The notes under the pieces were generated by a model, which was given only the letters and a program-made list of their open reading frames with translations, made no database searches and was not told the origin of the DNA. DNA of 64,000 nt, from positions 1-64,000 of the forward strand of contig NZ_JBOHGA010000001.1 in assembly GCF_050699915.1 (NCBI RefSeq), read 5' to 3'. The stretch's first letter is position 1. Each line of letters begins with the position of its first letter. Source of the stretch: Actinophytocola sp050699915. GTDB lineage: Bacteria > Actinomycetota > Actinomycetes > Mycobacteriales > Pseudonocardiaceae. The translations under genes were made by a program, and so were the position numbers. Of this stretch, positions 34,669 through 44,500 are shown one piece after another.

Positions 34669-34988
34669 TGGGCGAACACCACCTTCGCCACCGCGAACGC
34701 CAGGACGCTCGAGCCGAACACGAGGAAGAAGTTGTCCTTCTTGACCGCGCCGACAGCGAAGCCGGCGACGACGCCGATCAGGTACGGACCGTAGATCGGG
34801 TCCCTCAGTGGGCCTTCGTCGGTCAGGAAGACGCCCGGGACGAGCATCGCCAGCAGAACGGCGGGCAGCACGTACGGCAGGGATCGCTCGACCAGCTTGG
34901 GCATGGTCCAGTCACGGGGGATGGCGAAGAAGGAGAACCGCATGACGAAGACGATCACGCCCATGAGGAGGATCGTGAGCAGAACCAT
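34665..34988 (-). CDS. azlD: AzlD-family small transporter subunit
   Basis: 107 residues, four membrane helices: LLTILLMGVIVFVMRFSFFA, a loop with the family pair MPKLVERSLPYVLPAVLLAM, then YLIGVVAGFAVGAV and LVFGSSVLAFAVAKVV. It is the obligate partner of AzlC. Starts at ATG 34988, 27 bases after the NRPS2 stop, so it belongs to the same transcript. Confidence 0.85.
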   Translation of the reverse strand: MVLLTILLMGVIVFVMRFSFFAIPRDWTMPKLVERSLPYVLPAVLLAMLVPGVFLTDEGPLRDPIYGPYLIGVVAGFAVGAVKKDNFFLVFGSSVLAFAVAKVVFAQ

Positions 34989-35015
34989 GACATCCTCTCG
35001 CTCTCGTGTGGACGG

Positions 35016-38000
35016 TCAGTGACGTTGTCGCGCGCTGGGCTCCCCGTCGGCGCACGCTTCGCCGTCGACGGATCGCAGGACGCAGGCGGCGAGCAGTTCC
35101 GGTCGCGTCATGTTGAGGTAGTGGCCACCTTCCGGGCTGACCACGACGTCCAGGGGACCGAACCGCTCCCAGGTTCCGACAAGGTCCTCGTGTCCGCTGG
35201 CCAGGGAGTCGTCCGCGGCCAGTACGGCGACGACCGGGACGCTCAGCGGGTCGGAGTCGCGCAGGGCGAGAGCGAAGGCGCGTGTGGCCTCTGCCGTGTC
35301 GTAGCGGAACGCCCGCGCGAGGTCGGAGCGGTCCGCGTCGCGCATACCGTGCGGCTCTGTGAAGCCGGTGTTGGTCGCCAGCCATCGCAGAATCTCCTCA
35401 TCGGACATGTGGGTGACCTCGTTGTGGTCGTGGTCGGCCGGTTTCGTCGACCTGAGCAGCTTCGCCACGACGAACAGACGTCGAACTTCGATGCCCTTGT
35501 CCCGCAGGGCGTACGCCGTGGTGAGCGCCGGGCCGGTGCCGGCGCAGTGCCCGAGCAGCGCCACCGGGGTGTCCACGCGGGCGGCGATCTCGCCGGCCAG
35601 TTCGCCGCCCAGCCGGTCGGCGGGAACGGGCGCACGCCGGTCGGTCCGCGAACGCCCGGGCAGCTCCACGCCGAGTACCCGCACCTTGGCGTCGGCGGCG
35701 TGCACGCGCCGGGCGAACTCGATGTAGCTGACCGCGCCGCCCCCGGCGAACGGGACACAGACGATGGTGAGCTTCGGCTCGACCACGTCGAGTCCGGCCG
35801 CCGCGGTCAGGTCGACGAGCAGGTCGCGGCGCGTCTCCCGCTGCTCGCGCATGCCGGCGGCCAGCGCGCGGACGGTGGGTCCGGCCAGCAGGTCGTGTAG
35901 GCCGATCGCGCCGTCGAGTCGGACCGCGACCTTCATCGCGGCGATCGAGTGACCACCGAGGTCGAAGAAGTTGTCGGTCACGCCGACCTCGGCGGCCTCG
36001 AGCCCGAGCACCTCGGCGAACAGCTCGGCGAGCTCACCCTCGAGCTCGTCACGCGGCGCCTCACGGACCCGCGTGGTCTCTTCGACGGGCAGCCGCTCCA
36101 GCGCGGCACGGTCGACCTTTCCGTTGCCGGTCAATGGGAACGCGTCCAGCCGCCGCACCGAGTCTGGATGTAGGTAGCTCGGCAGACGGGCGGTCAGCGC
36201 CTCGCGCACCGCGGCGAGGTCGTGCTGGGCCGGGCCGGTGTAGAAGGCGGCGAGCAGCTTTTCGCCACCGCTGTTCCTGACGACCACGACGGCGTGGTCC
36301 ACGCCGGGCAGCTGGCCGAGGGCTCCTTCGACCTCGGAGAGCTCGATGCGGAACCCACGCACCTTGACCTGGTGATCGAGCCGGCCCGCGCAGTCCAGCA
36401 CGCCGCCGAGCAGCCATCGCCCGACGTCCCCGGTGCGGTACATCGTCGCGGAGCGATCGTCCAAGACGTTGGGCTGGAAGGCCGCCGCCGTCCGGCCGGG
36501 ATCATGGACATAGCCCAGGCCGACTCCGACGCCGGTCACGACGATCTCCCCGTAGCTGCCGATCGGCCGCGGCCGGTCGTCGGGGCCGACGACGTGCAGT
36601 CCGGTATTGAGGACCGCCCGGCCGACCGGGACCCGCTCGCCGTCGACCGGACCGGTCAGTACGTGGTGGGTCACGTCGTCGGAGGCCTCGGTCGGACCGT
36701 AGGCGTTGACCAGCGGGACGCGGTAGAGCGAGAACCAGCGCCGGGTCAGCGCTGGTGGCAGCGCCTCACCCGTGACAAGCAGATGTCGCAGTGCGGGCAG
36801 ATCCACCGGCCGCAGCTCGGCTTCGGCGAGCAGGGCGTCCAGATAGGACGGTACGACCTCGAGGACGCTGATGTCGCCGTCGGCCACCGTGTTCCGCAGC
36901 AGCGCCGGAACATCCGTGACTACGTCCTGGGGGACGACGACAGTGGTTCCGCCGACAAGCCACGCGGCGAGAAGCTGCCACACCGAGATGTCGAAGCACT
37001 GGGTTGCGAGCTGGGCGATCCGGTCGGTCCCGGTGAGCTCCAGGTCCACGACCTTCGCCCACAGATGGTTGAGCATGCCCCGGTGGTGGATCATCGCCCC
37101 TTTGGGCTCGCCGGTCGACCCCGACGTGAAGATGATGTACGCGGGGTCGTCGGGCCGCGGCGCCACCACGGATCCGCGCGGTGCGCCGTCCGCCGTCGCG
37201 GTGAGGACCGTCGGCGGCTCGTCGAGCACCTTGGCCAGCGTGTCTCGCAGCGGCGCGGCGAACACGTCATCGGTGACCACGTGGCGGCATCCGCTGCGGC
37301 GCAACACCGCACCGATACGCTCGGCCGGGTAGGACGGGTCCTGCGGCAGGTACACCGCGCCGAGCTTGAGGACTGCCAGGACGGTGAGCGCCCAGTCGAC
37401 GCCGCGCTCCTGCACGGTGGTCACCACCGTGCTGCGCCCGACCCCGTGGGCGCTCAGGCTCGCAGCCACCCGGTCAGCGGCCGCGTCGAGATCGCGATAG
37501 CTCAGCCGCGCCTCACCGTGCACCAGCGCGGTGTTCGCCGGCGTGCGCTCGACCTGCTCGGCGAACAGGTCGACGAACGTGGCGTCCGGCAGTACATGCG
37601 GCGGGCCGGCGCCGATCTCGGCGAGCAGCGCACGCTCGGTGTGACCGAGCAGGGGCTCCGCCCGGACGTCCCGGTCGGGTTGGGAGGTGAGCAGTTCCAG
37701 TGCGCGGGCGTAGTAGCCGCCGATCCGCTCGATCTGCTGAGGGTCGAAGGCGGCCGCGTGGTAGTGCAACGCGAGCTCGACCCGGTCGGTGATCGCGTCC
37801 TGGGCGAACTCCGCGCGGAACGGGAACTCGGTCTGCGCGTTGACGACCGAGCGGACCATGCCGAACCCGTCGCGGGCGCTGAGCTCCTTGAGGACGTGGA
37901 AGTGCGTGAAGTTGAACACTGTCTCGAACAGCGGCTCCCGGGTACCCGCCGCCCGCTTCATCTCCTGCATGGGGTAGCGGCGGAACGGCAGCAGCTCGGT

Positions 38001-41000
38001 CTCGGTCTGGTACACCTCGCGCACGAGTTGCGACCAGGTTCCGTCCGCGCATCGCGCGCCGAAGGGAACGGTGTTGAGGAACAGGCCGGGTAGTCGCTCG
38101 CCGTCGGCCACCTCGGGGCGGCCGCTGTGCTCGTACCCGGTGCGCACGGTGTCCGTGCCGGCCACGAATCCGAGCACGGCGACATGTGCTGCCAGCAGTA
38201 CGGACTTCACCGGTACGCGCAGCGACGCGGCGGTGCGCACCACGTCTGCGGTGACGTTCGCGGAGAGGTTCACGTCGTGGATGACCACACCGGTGGCGCC
38301 GGTGGGCCCCAGCCTGGGCAACCGGGTCTCGTCGTACGTGGCGAGCACGTCCAGCCAATGGTCACGCTGGTGCCCGGAGGCTTGCGCGTCCCGCTCCAGC
38401 CGGACGAAGTCGCCGTAGCCGACCGCTGGCGGCGCGGGGTCCGGGGCGTGCCCGTCGAGCAGGGCGAAGTAGGTGTCGAAGATGTCGCGGTGGATCGTGT
38501 TGACGCTCCAACCGTCGAGGGCGGCGTCGTGGTAGCTCAGGGTGTACCGGAAGCCGCGCTCGCCGAGCAGGTGCAGGTAGACCCGCACCATGTCCGGCTC
38601 GCCCGGCCGGAACCCGTGGGTCAGCTCGAGCGCCGCGAACTCCCGTAGCCGCTCGTCCTGTTCGGACTCCGGCCGGCCGCTGAGGTCGAACACGCCGAGG
38701 GGACATGGAATCCGGTCGTGGACTAGCTGAAGGGGTTCGCTGAATCCGTCGAGGTGGAAGGAGGTTCGGAAGACTTGGTGGCGGGCCGCGACTGTGGTCG
38801 CCGCGCGGCGGAAGGTCTCGACGTCGACCGTTCCGTCGATGTGGTAGCTCAGAATGTCGTGATACAGCCCGCTTCCCGGCTCGGCGCGCGCCGCCTCGTA
38901 GAGCAGGCCGGTTTGCAGCGACGACATCGGGTAGGCGTCCTCGACCCCGTGCGGCAGCCGCCGCCGGTCGGCGTCGTCGAGCAGCGCGAACCGGTGCGCC
39001 TGGGACCTGGCAGCGGAACCTGTGTGCCGCTCGGACACGAACGCGGCCAGCTCGGCGACCGACGGGTGAGCGAACAGGTTCTGGAAGCTGAACTCCAGCC
39101 CGGCGGCGTGCGCGCTGGACAGGACGGCGATGCCCTTGATCGAGTCGCCGCCGAGCGCGAAGAAGTTGTCCCGCACGCCGACCCGGTCCGCGCCGAGCAC
39201 GTCAGCCCAGATGTCGCAGAGCCGCCGTTCGACCGCGGTACGCGGTGGCGCGTACGCGGATCGGGCGGCGACGTCGGGCCGGGGGAGCCGGCCGAGGTCA
39301 CGTTTGCCGTTGTGGTTGGTGGGGATCGCGGGCACCGGCATCGTCCACTGTGGAACCATGTAGGACGGCAGCTCGGCCGCCAACGCTGCTCGGAACTCGT
39401 CGTGGTCGAAGTCCTCACCCGCGACCACGTACGCGCACAGCACCCGGTCGTCGTCCGTGTCCTCACCGCCGAGCGCGAGCGGTGCGACCGCGCAGTCGGC
39501 GACTCCCGGGACGCGGCAGGCCACGTGCTCGATCTCGCCCGGTTCGATGCGATGTCCGCGGATCTTGACCTGGGTGTCGATACGACCGAGAAACTCGATG
39601 GTGCCGTCGGGCAGCCAGCGGGCCAGGTCGCCGGTTCGGTACATGCGCTCGCCCGGCCGGAACGGGTCGGCGACGAACCGCTGGCCGGTCAGGTCCGGAG
39701 CGTTGAGATAGCCACGAGCCAGACCCACCCCGGCGATGCACAGCTCGCCCGGCGTGCCGATGGGTGCGACAGTGCCGGCCTTCGTCAGCACGTGCAGCAC
39801 GATGTTGTCGATGGGCTGGCCGATCGGGACCGGGCGGCGCGGGTCGAGCTCCGCGCAGTCGAAACAGGTGACGTCGACGGCGGCTTCCGTGGGGCCGTAG
39901 AGGTTCACCAGCCCGGCGTGCCCGAGAAGTTCGCGGAACCGCAGCGCCTGGGCGGTGGTCAGCGCCTCGCCACTGGCGAACACCCGGCGAAGCGAGGGCA
40001 GGCAGCACGCCGTGCCGGTTGCCGCCACGTACCGCAGGAACGCTTGCAGCATCGAGGGAACGAAGTGCATGGTGGTGATCCCGTGTCCGGCGATGTGCTC
40101 GACGATGCGCCGCGGGTCGCGCTCGTCGCCGCTCGGCAGGGTCGCGACGGCGGCGCCGGCGAGAGACCACCAGAAGATCTCCCACACCGACACGTCGAAG
40201 GTGAACGGTGTCTTGTGGAGGATCACGTCGTCCCCGGCGAGCGGGTAGGCCCGTTGCATCCACGCGAGCCTGTTGACGATCGCCGTGTGCTCGACCATGA
40301 CGCCCTTGGGACGGCCGGTCGAGCCCGAGGTGTAGATCACGTAGCACAGGTCGCGCGGACCGGCGACGGTCTCGGGATCGGACTCGGCATCGGCGAAGCT
40401 GCGTTCGTCGTCGAGGTCGACGAAGATCGTCGCCTCGGTCACGGCGGGACGCGTCAGGTGATCGCCGAGCACGATCCGAGTGCCGCTGTGTTCCAGCAGG
40501 TAGTCGATCCGGTTGCGCGGCAAGGCCGGGTCGACGGGCAGGTAGGCGCCGCCGGCCTTGAGGACCGCGTAGATCGCGGTCAGTTCGCGAGGCGAACGCG
40601 GCAGGCACACGCCGACGATGTCGCCACGGCCGACGCCGAGCTCACGCAGTCGATGAGCGAGCCGGTTCGCGCGGGCGTTGAGCCGCGCGTAGGTCAGACC
40701 GTCGCTGGTGCCCGATCCGGCGATGGCGATCCGGTCGGGGTGTTTCGCGGCTCCGCGTTCGAGGAACTGGTGGAGCAGCGTGGTGGCGGGGAACTCGGCC
40801 CCGGTGTCGTTGAACGCGCCCAGGCGGCGCTGTGCATCCGGGCCGGCGTCGAGCAACGGGCCGATCGGGGCGTCCATGGCGTTCGTGGTCTTCTCCAGCA
40901 ACGCGGCGAAGTCGGCCGCGAGGCGTTCGGCCGTGGACGAGGTGAACGAATCGGACCTGTAGGTCACGTCGACCCGGTCGTCGAGTACGGCGAAGTACAG

Positions 41001-41522
41001 CGTGCATCCGACCGCGGCGGCGTCCGGCGGGGACAGGTCGCCCTCGACGGCGAGCGCGACATCACTCGGCGCCGCCGCGGCCTGGTCGTAGAACAGCCAG
41101 TACGGTGCGGCGGTGTGCGAGGCCGCGTCGAGGTAGGCGGTCCTGGCCGCCATCAGGAGGTCGCGGAACGTGTCCTCGCGCTTCACCGGGACGCTTAGCG
41201 GGAGAGCGGAACCCGCGGCTCCCGACGGCGCCGCGACGACCGTGGTGACGTGCTCGGCGTCGGTGGCGCGGGCGGCGACGAGCGCGACCACGGCGCCGTG
41301 GAGAACGCGGAGCAGGGCCGGGTCCTCCCGAGTGACGCGCCGAGCCCGCGCGAGAGCGGGAGTGGCGAGTCTCGCGGTCGCCGTGGCCGTCGGCGCGTCG
41401 GTGTCCTGGCCGAGGTGGTCGCGCACCAGGGTGGTCGGTTCGGACTCGACAGCACGGCGCCAGTAACCGACGTGGTCCTGGTCGGCATGTGCCCGACGGT
41501 TCTGCTCGAGGATCGTGGTCAC
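35016..41522 (-). CDS. NRPS: half C - A(Ser) - T - C(HD) - A(acidic pocket) - T - TE(Cys)
   Basis: 2168 residues. Start GTG 41522: GAGAGG lies 6 bases upstream and overlaps the NRPS1 stop. Residues 1-235: the second lobe of a condensation domain only, without HHxxxDG. A domain 250-745: pocket D443 V444 W447 H486 F515 S517 L541 V549 D550 K740, the serine code. T domain: Ser794 in LGGDSIKG. C domain 862-1285: its active motif is SYHDAALDGWS, so the catalytic second His is Asp999. A domain 1312-1808: pocket D1511 I1512 W1515 E1555 L1582 T1584 A1607 D1615 D1616 K1802; three extra acids suit a small diamino acid such as Dap (inference). T domain: Ser1859 in LGGHSIAA. TE 1917-2150: Cys1993 in GHCAG as nucleophile, Asp2104 and His2134. 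No epimerisation domain. Codes were read by hand. Confidence 0.92.
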   Translation of the reverse strand: MTTILEQNRRAHADQDHVGYWRRAVESEPTTLVRDHLGQDTDAPTATATARLATPALARARRVTREDPALLRVLHGAVVALVAARATDAEHVTTVVAAPSGAAGSALPLSVPVKREDTFRDLLMAARTAYLDAASHTAAPYWLFYDQAAAAPSDVALAVEGDLSPPDAAAVGCTLYFAVLDDRVDVTYRSDSFTSSTAERLAADFAALLEKTTNAMDAPIGPLLDAGPDAQRRLGAFNDTGAEFPATTLLHQFLERGAAKHPDRIAIAGSGTSDGLTYARLNARANRLAHRLRELGVGRGDIVGVCLPRSPRELTAIYAVLKAGGAYLPVDPALPRNRIDYLLEHSGTRIVLGDHLTRPAVTEATIFVDLDDERSFADAESDPETVAGPRDLCYVIYTSGSTGRPKGVMVEHTAIVNRLAWMQRAYPLAGDDVILHKTPFTFDVSVWEIFWWSLAGAAVATLPSGDERDPRRIVEHIAGHGITTMHFVPSMLQAFLRYVAATGTACCLPSLRRVFASGEALTTAQALRFRELLGHAGLVNLYGPTEAAVDVTCFDCAELDPRRPVPIGQPIDNIVLHVLTKAGTVAPIGTPGELCIAGVGLARGYLNAPDLTGQRFVADPFRPGERMYRTGDLARWLPDGTIEFLGRIDTQVKIRGHRIEPGEIEHVACRVPGVADCAVAPLALGGEDTDDDRVLCAYVVAGEDFDHDEFRAALAAELPSYMVPQWTMPVPAIPTNHNGKRDLGRLPRPDVAARSAYAPPRTAVERRLCDIWADVLGADRVGVRDNFFALGGDSIKGIAVLSSAHAAGLEFSFQNLFAHPSVAELAAFVSERHTGSAARSQAHRFALLDDADRRRLPHGVEDAYPMSSLQTGLLYEAARAEPGSGLYHDILSYHIDGTVDVETFRRAATTVAARHQVFRTSFHLDGFSEPLQLVHDRIPCPLGVFDLSGRPESEQDERLREFAALELTHGFRPGEPDMVRVYLHLLGERGFRYTLSYHDAALDGWSVNTIHRDIFDTYFALLDGHAPDPAPPAVGYGDFVRLERDAQASGHQRDHWLDVLATYDETRLPRLGPTGATGVVIHDVNLSANVTADVVRTAASLRVPVKSVLLAAHVAVLGFVAGTDTVRTGYEHSGRPEVADGERLPGLFLNTVPFGARCADGTWSQLVREVYQTETELLPFRRYPMQEMKRAAGTREPLFETVFNFTHFHVLKELSARDGFGMVRSVVNAQTEFPFRAEFAQDAITDRVELALHYHAAAFDPQQIERIGGYYARALELLTSQPDRDVRAEPLLGHTERALLAEIGAGPPHVLPDATFVDLFAEQVERTPANTALVHGEARLSYRDLDAAADRVAASLSAHGVGRSTVVTTVQERGVDWALTVLAVLKLGAVYLPQDPSYPAERIGAVLRRSGCRHVVTDDVFAAPLRDTLAKVLDEPPTVLTATADGAPRGSVVAPRPDDPAYIIFTSGSTGEPKGAMIHHRGMLNHLWAKVVDLELTGTDRIAQLATQCFDISVWQLLAAWLVGGTTVVVPQDVVTDVPALLRNTVADGDISVLEVVPSYLDALLAEAELRPVDLPALRHLLVTGEALPPALTRRWFSLYRVPLVNAYGPTEASDDVTHHVLTGPVDGERVPVGRAVLNTGLHVVGPDDRPRPIGSYGEIVVTGVGVGLGYVHDPGRTAAAFQPNVLDDRSATMYRTGDVGRWLLGGVLDCAGRLDHQVKVRGFRIELSEVEGALGQLPGVDHAVVVVRNSGGEKLLAAFYTGPAQHDLAAVREALTARLPSYLHPDSVRRLDAFPLTGNGKVDRAALERLPVEETTRVREAPRDELEGELAELFAEVLGLEAAEVGVTDNFFDLGGHSIAAMKVAVRLDGAIGLHDLLAGPTVRALAAGMREQRETRRDLLVDLTAAAGLDVVEPKLTIVCVPFAGGGAVSYIEFARRVHAADAKVRVLGVELPGRSRTDRRAPVPADRLGGELAGEIAARVDTPVALLGHCAGTGPALTTAYALRDKGIEVRRLFVVAKLLRSTKPADHDHNEVTHMSDEEILRWLATNTGFTEPHGMRDADRSDLARAFRYDTAEATRAFALALRDSDPLSVPVVAVLAADDSLASGHEDLVGTWERFGPLDVVVSPEGGHYLNMTRPELLAACVLRSVDGEACADGEPSARQRH

Positions 41523-41532
41523 CGGGCACCTC

Positions 41533-44500
41533 TCAGAACGCGAAATCGGCAGCGAAGGCGGACATGGCGGCGCCGGGCGAGGAGAAGACCGGCGTGCCGG
41601 GGTCGTCGCACAGCTCGTCGAGTGCCACCAGGTACTCGTCGAGCAGGTAGTCGGCGGAGGTGGGATCGAACAGCTCCGTGGCGTACTCGAGGTCGAGCAC
41701 GAGCCGGTCGGGCCGCCGGTAGACCTGCAGGTTGAGATCGAACCGCGTCGTGCCGGGGTTGAGCAGTTCCACCGAGATCGCGAGGTCGGCTGTGGCCAGC
41801 TCGTAGACGTCGAGATCCTGGTAGGCGAACAGGGCGTCGAACACCGGGTTGCGCGCGGGGTCGCGTGGCACGTCGAGCCGGTCCACGAGCCGCTCGAACG
41901 GGAAGTCCTGATGGGTGAGTGCCTGCCACTGCCGCGCGCCGAGCTGCCGGGCCAGCCCGGCGAGGTCGGTATCGCCGGCCAGTTCGGCACGCAGGCAGAC
42001 CGTGCCGACGAACATTCCGACGACCGACTCCAGAGCCGGGTGTGTCCGTCCGCTCGCCGGCGTGCCGATCACGAGATCGTGCTGGCCGGACAGCCGTGCG
42101 AGGGTCGCGGTGTACGCGGTCGCCAGCACCGCGAACGGGGTCGCGCCCAGGCGGCGGGCGGTCTGGTCGACCACTGCGAGCCGGGGCGCCGGCAAGGTGC
42201 GCCTGACCACCGCGCCGCGCGTCGCGCGGGAACGGCCGCGTGGCCGGTCGGTCGGCAGCTCCAGCCCTGCCGGCGCGCCGGTCAGTTCGGCGCGCCAGAA
42301 CTCCTCGTCGACATCGGTTACCTGCCGGGCACGGCACCACTTCGCGGCCGCGGCGAACGTCGTGGCGGCCGCGGCCGGCTCGGTACCGGCGTACAGGTCG
42401 AACAGGTCGCGCACGAGAACCCGCAGCGACACCCCGTCCAGCACGATGTGGTGCCCGTCGAGGTACAGCTCGTTCTCGTCCGGTCCGCGGTGGACGAGAC
42501 GCGCGCGAAGCAGCGGCGGCCGATCGAGCCGGAACGGTCGCACGAACCCCGCGAGCGGGTCGGCCACGGGCCCGGACAGGTACTCGAACTCCGGCGTGAG
42601 GTCTTCGAGGGCCACCTGACGGACGGCACCGTCAACCGGCGTCAACCGCATGCGCAGTGCGTCGTGGCGCTGCAGCAACACGGTGAACGCCGAACGCAAC
42701 CGCGCCACGTCGAGCGGGCCGCGCAACGTCAGTCGGACCGGGATGTTGTACGCCAGCGAGTCCGGATCGGCCTGCCACAACGCGTAGAGCCCCACCTGCT
42801 GCGGGTGCAGGTCGACCGCCGCACCGGCGGACGGAGGGATCGGTTCGACCAGCTCGCGCCTCACGGATGCGGTGGCGATGGCACGAGTCATCGTGGCGAG
42901 TGTCGGCGCCGCGGCCGCGTCGGCGAACGACAGGTGGCGGCCCCATCGGCGGTGGATGCGACCGAGCAGCGCTCCCAGGGCGATCGAGTTCCCGCCGATC
43001 TCGAGGAACCTGTCGTTCGGTCCGATCGCCCCCGGATCGATGCTCAGCACGTCGCCCCACAGCTCGGCGAGCTGGTGCTGGTCCGCGGTCTGGTCGGCCC
43101 GGTCCGCCTGTCCGGTGCGGGGCAGCGCAGCCACATCGACTTTTCCGTTGCCGTTCAACGGAAGTCTCGTCAGCCACACATACTGGTCCGGCAGCGTGTA
43201 GCGGGGAAGTTTCGCGGCGACTGCGGTACGCACCGTCCGCTCGGATGTCTTCGGCGCGACCAGATATGCCACCAGGTGCTTGTGGTGGGCTGGTCCGGCC
43301 ACGCTCACGTGGCAGTCGGCGACGCCGGGCACCGAGCGCAGCGCCGCGGTCACCTCGCCGAGTTCGATGCGATGGCCACGGATCTTCACCTGACCGTCGG
43401 TTCGGCCGTGGAAGTGCAGCACTCCGTCGGCATCGACGTGCACCCGGTCGCCGGTGCGGTAGTAGCGCTCACCCCCGATGAGGACGAAACGTTTCCTGGT
43501 CAGCTCCTCGTTGTTGAGATAGCCGCGGGCGACGCCGGTGCCGCCGGCGTACAGCTCGCCGACGACTCCCGGGGGCAGCGGTCGACGTTCGTCGTCCAGC
43601 ACCAGTGCGGTCGTGCCGCGGATCGGCCGCCCGATCGGGATCGGGCGGTCACAGCGCTCACGGATCCGGTGCACCGTGGTGAAGGTTGTGTTCTCGGTCG
43701 GCCCGTAGCCGTTGTACAACGCGAGGTCGGGGTGGCGGGCGCGGACCAGCTCCACGTGCCGTGGCGAGAGGACGTCCCCGCCCGTGAACAGGCACCGCAG
43801 CGGGGCGAACATCCCCGGGTCCTCGTCGGCGAGCTGGTTGAACAACGCCGACGTCAGCCATGCGACGGTGATCTCGTTTGTACGCAGTGCCTCCGCCAGG
43901 CGCCACGGTACGACCGCCGTCTCGGTGTCCACGATGTACAACCGTGCGCCGTTGAGCAGCGCGCCCCAGATCTCCAGGGTCGAGGCGTCGAACTCCAAGG
44001 CGGACAGTTGGGCGAACCGGTCCGCCACGCCGAACTCGGCGTAGTCCGGGTCTCGTACCAGCCGCACGATGCCGCGATGCTCGACCAGTACGCCCTTGGG
44101 ACGTCCGGTGCTGCCCGAAGTGAACATGACGTAGGCCAACGGGGAGCGATCCGGCGGGGCGGGCGGCGTCACGTAACCCGGCCGGCGGGGCACCTCGTAC
44201 AGGTCCATCACCCGCACGCCGTCGGACGCAGCGTCGGCGACCTTGGCACATCCGGCCGGATCGCCCACCACGAGCCGCACACCGCTGTCTGCGAGCAGCT
44301 CCTTGACACGGCTGGCGGGGAACGCTGGATTCAGGGGAACGTAGGCGCCGCCGGCCAGTGTCACGGCCAGGATCGCGACGATGGCGTCGGGGGAGCGGTC
44401 GAAGGCGATCCCGACCAGGCTCTCACGCCGAACACCGAGATCGGCGAGGCCGCCGGCGATCGCGGTCGCACGCTCGGCAAGTTGCCCAAACGTGATGGAG

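Noticed and set aside
37668..38939. Heterocyclisation (Cy) domain
   Set aside because: The Cy signature DxxxxDxxS is absent; the motif HDAALDG keeps the first His and the DG of ordinary C domains.
35016..41990. NRPS2 starting at 41990
   Set aside because: The first 156 codons overlap the NRPS1 C domain in another frame and have shadow composition. GTG 41522 has a good ribosome site overlapping the NRPS1 stop.
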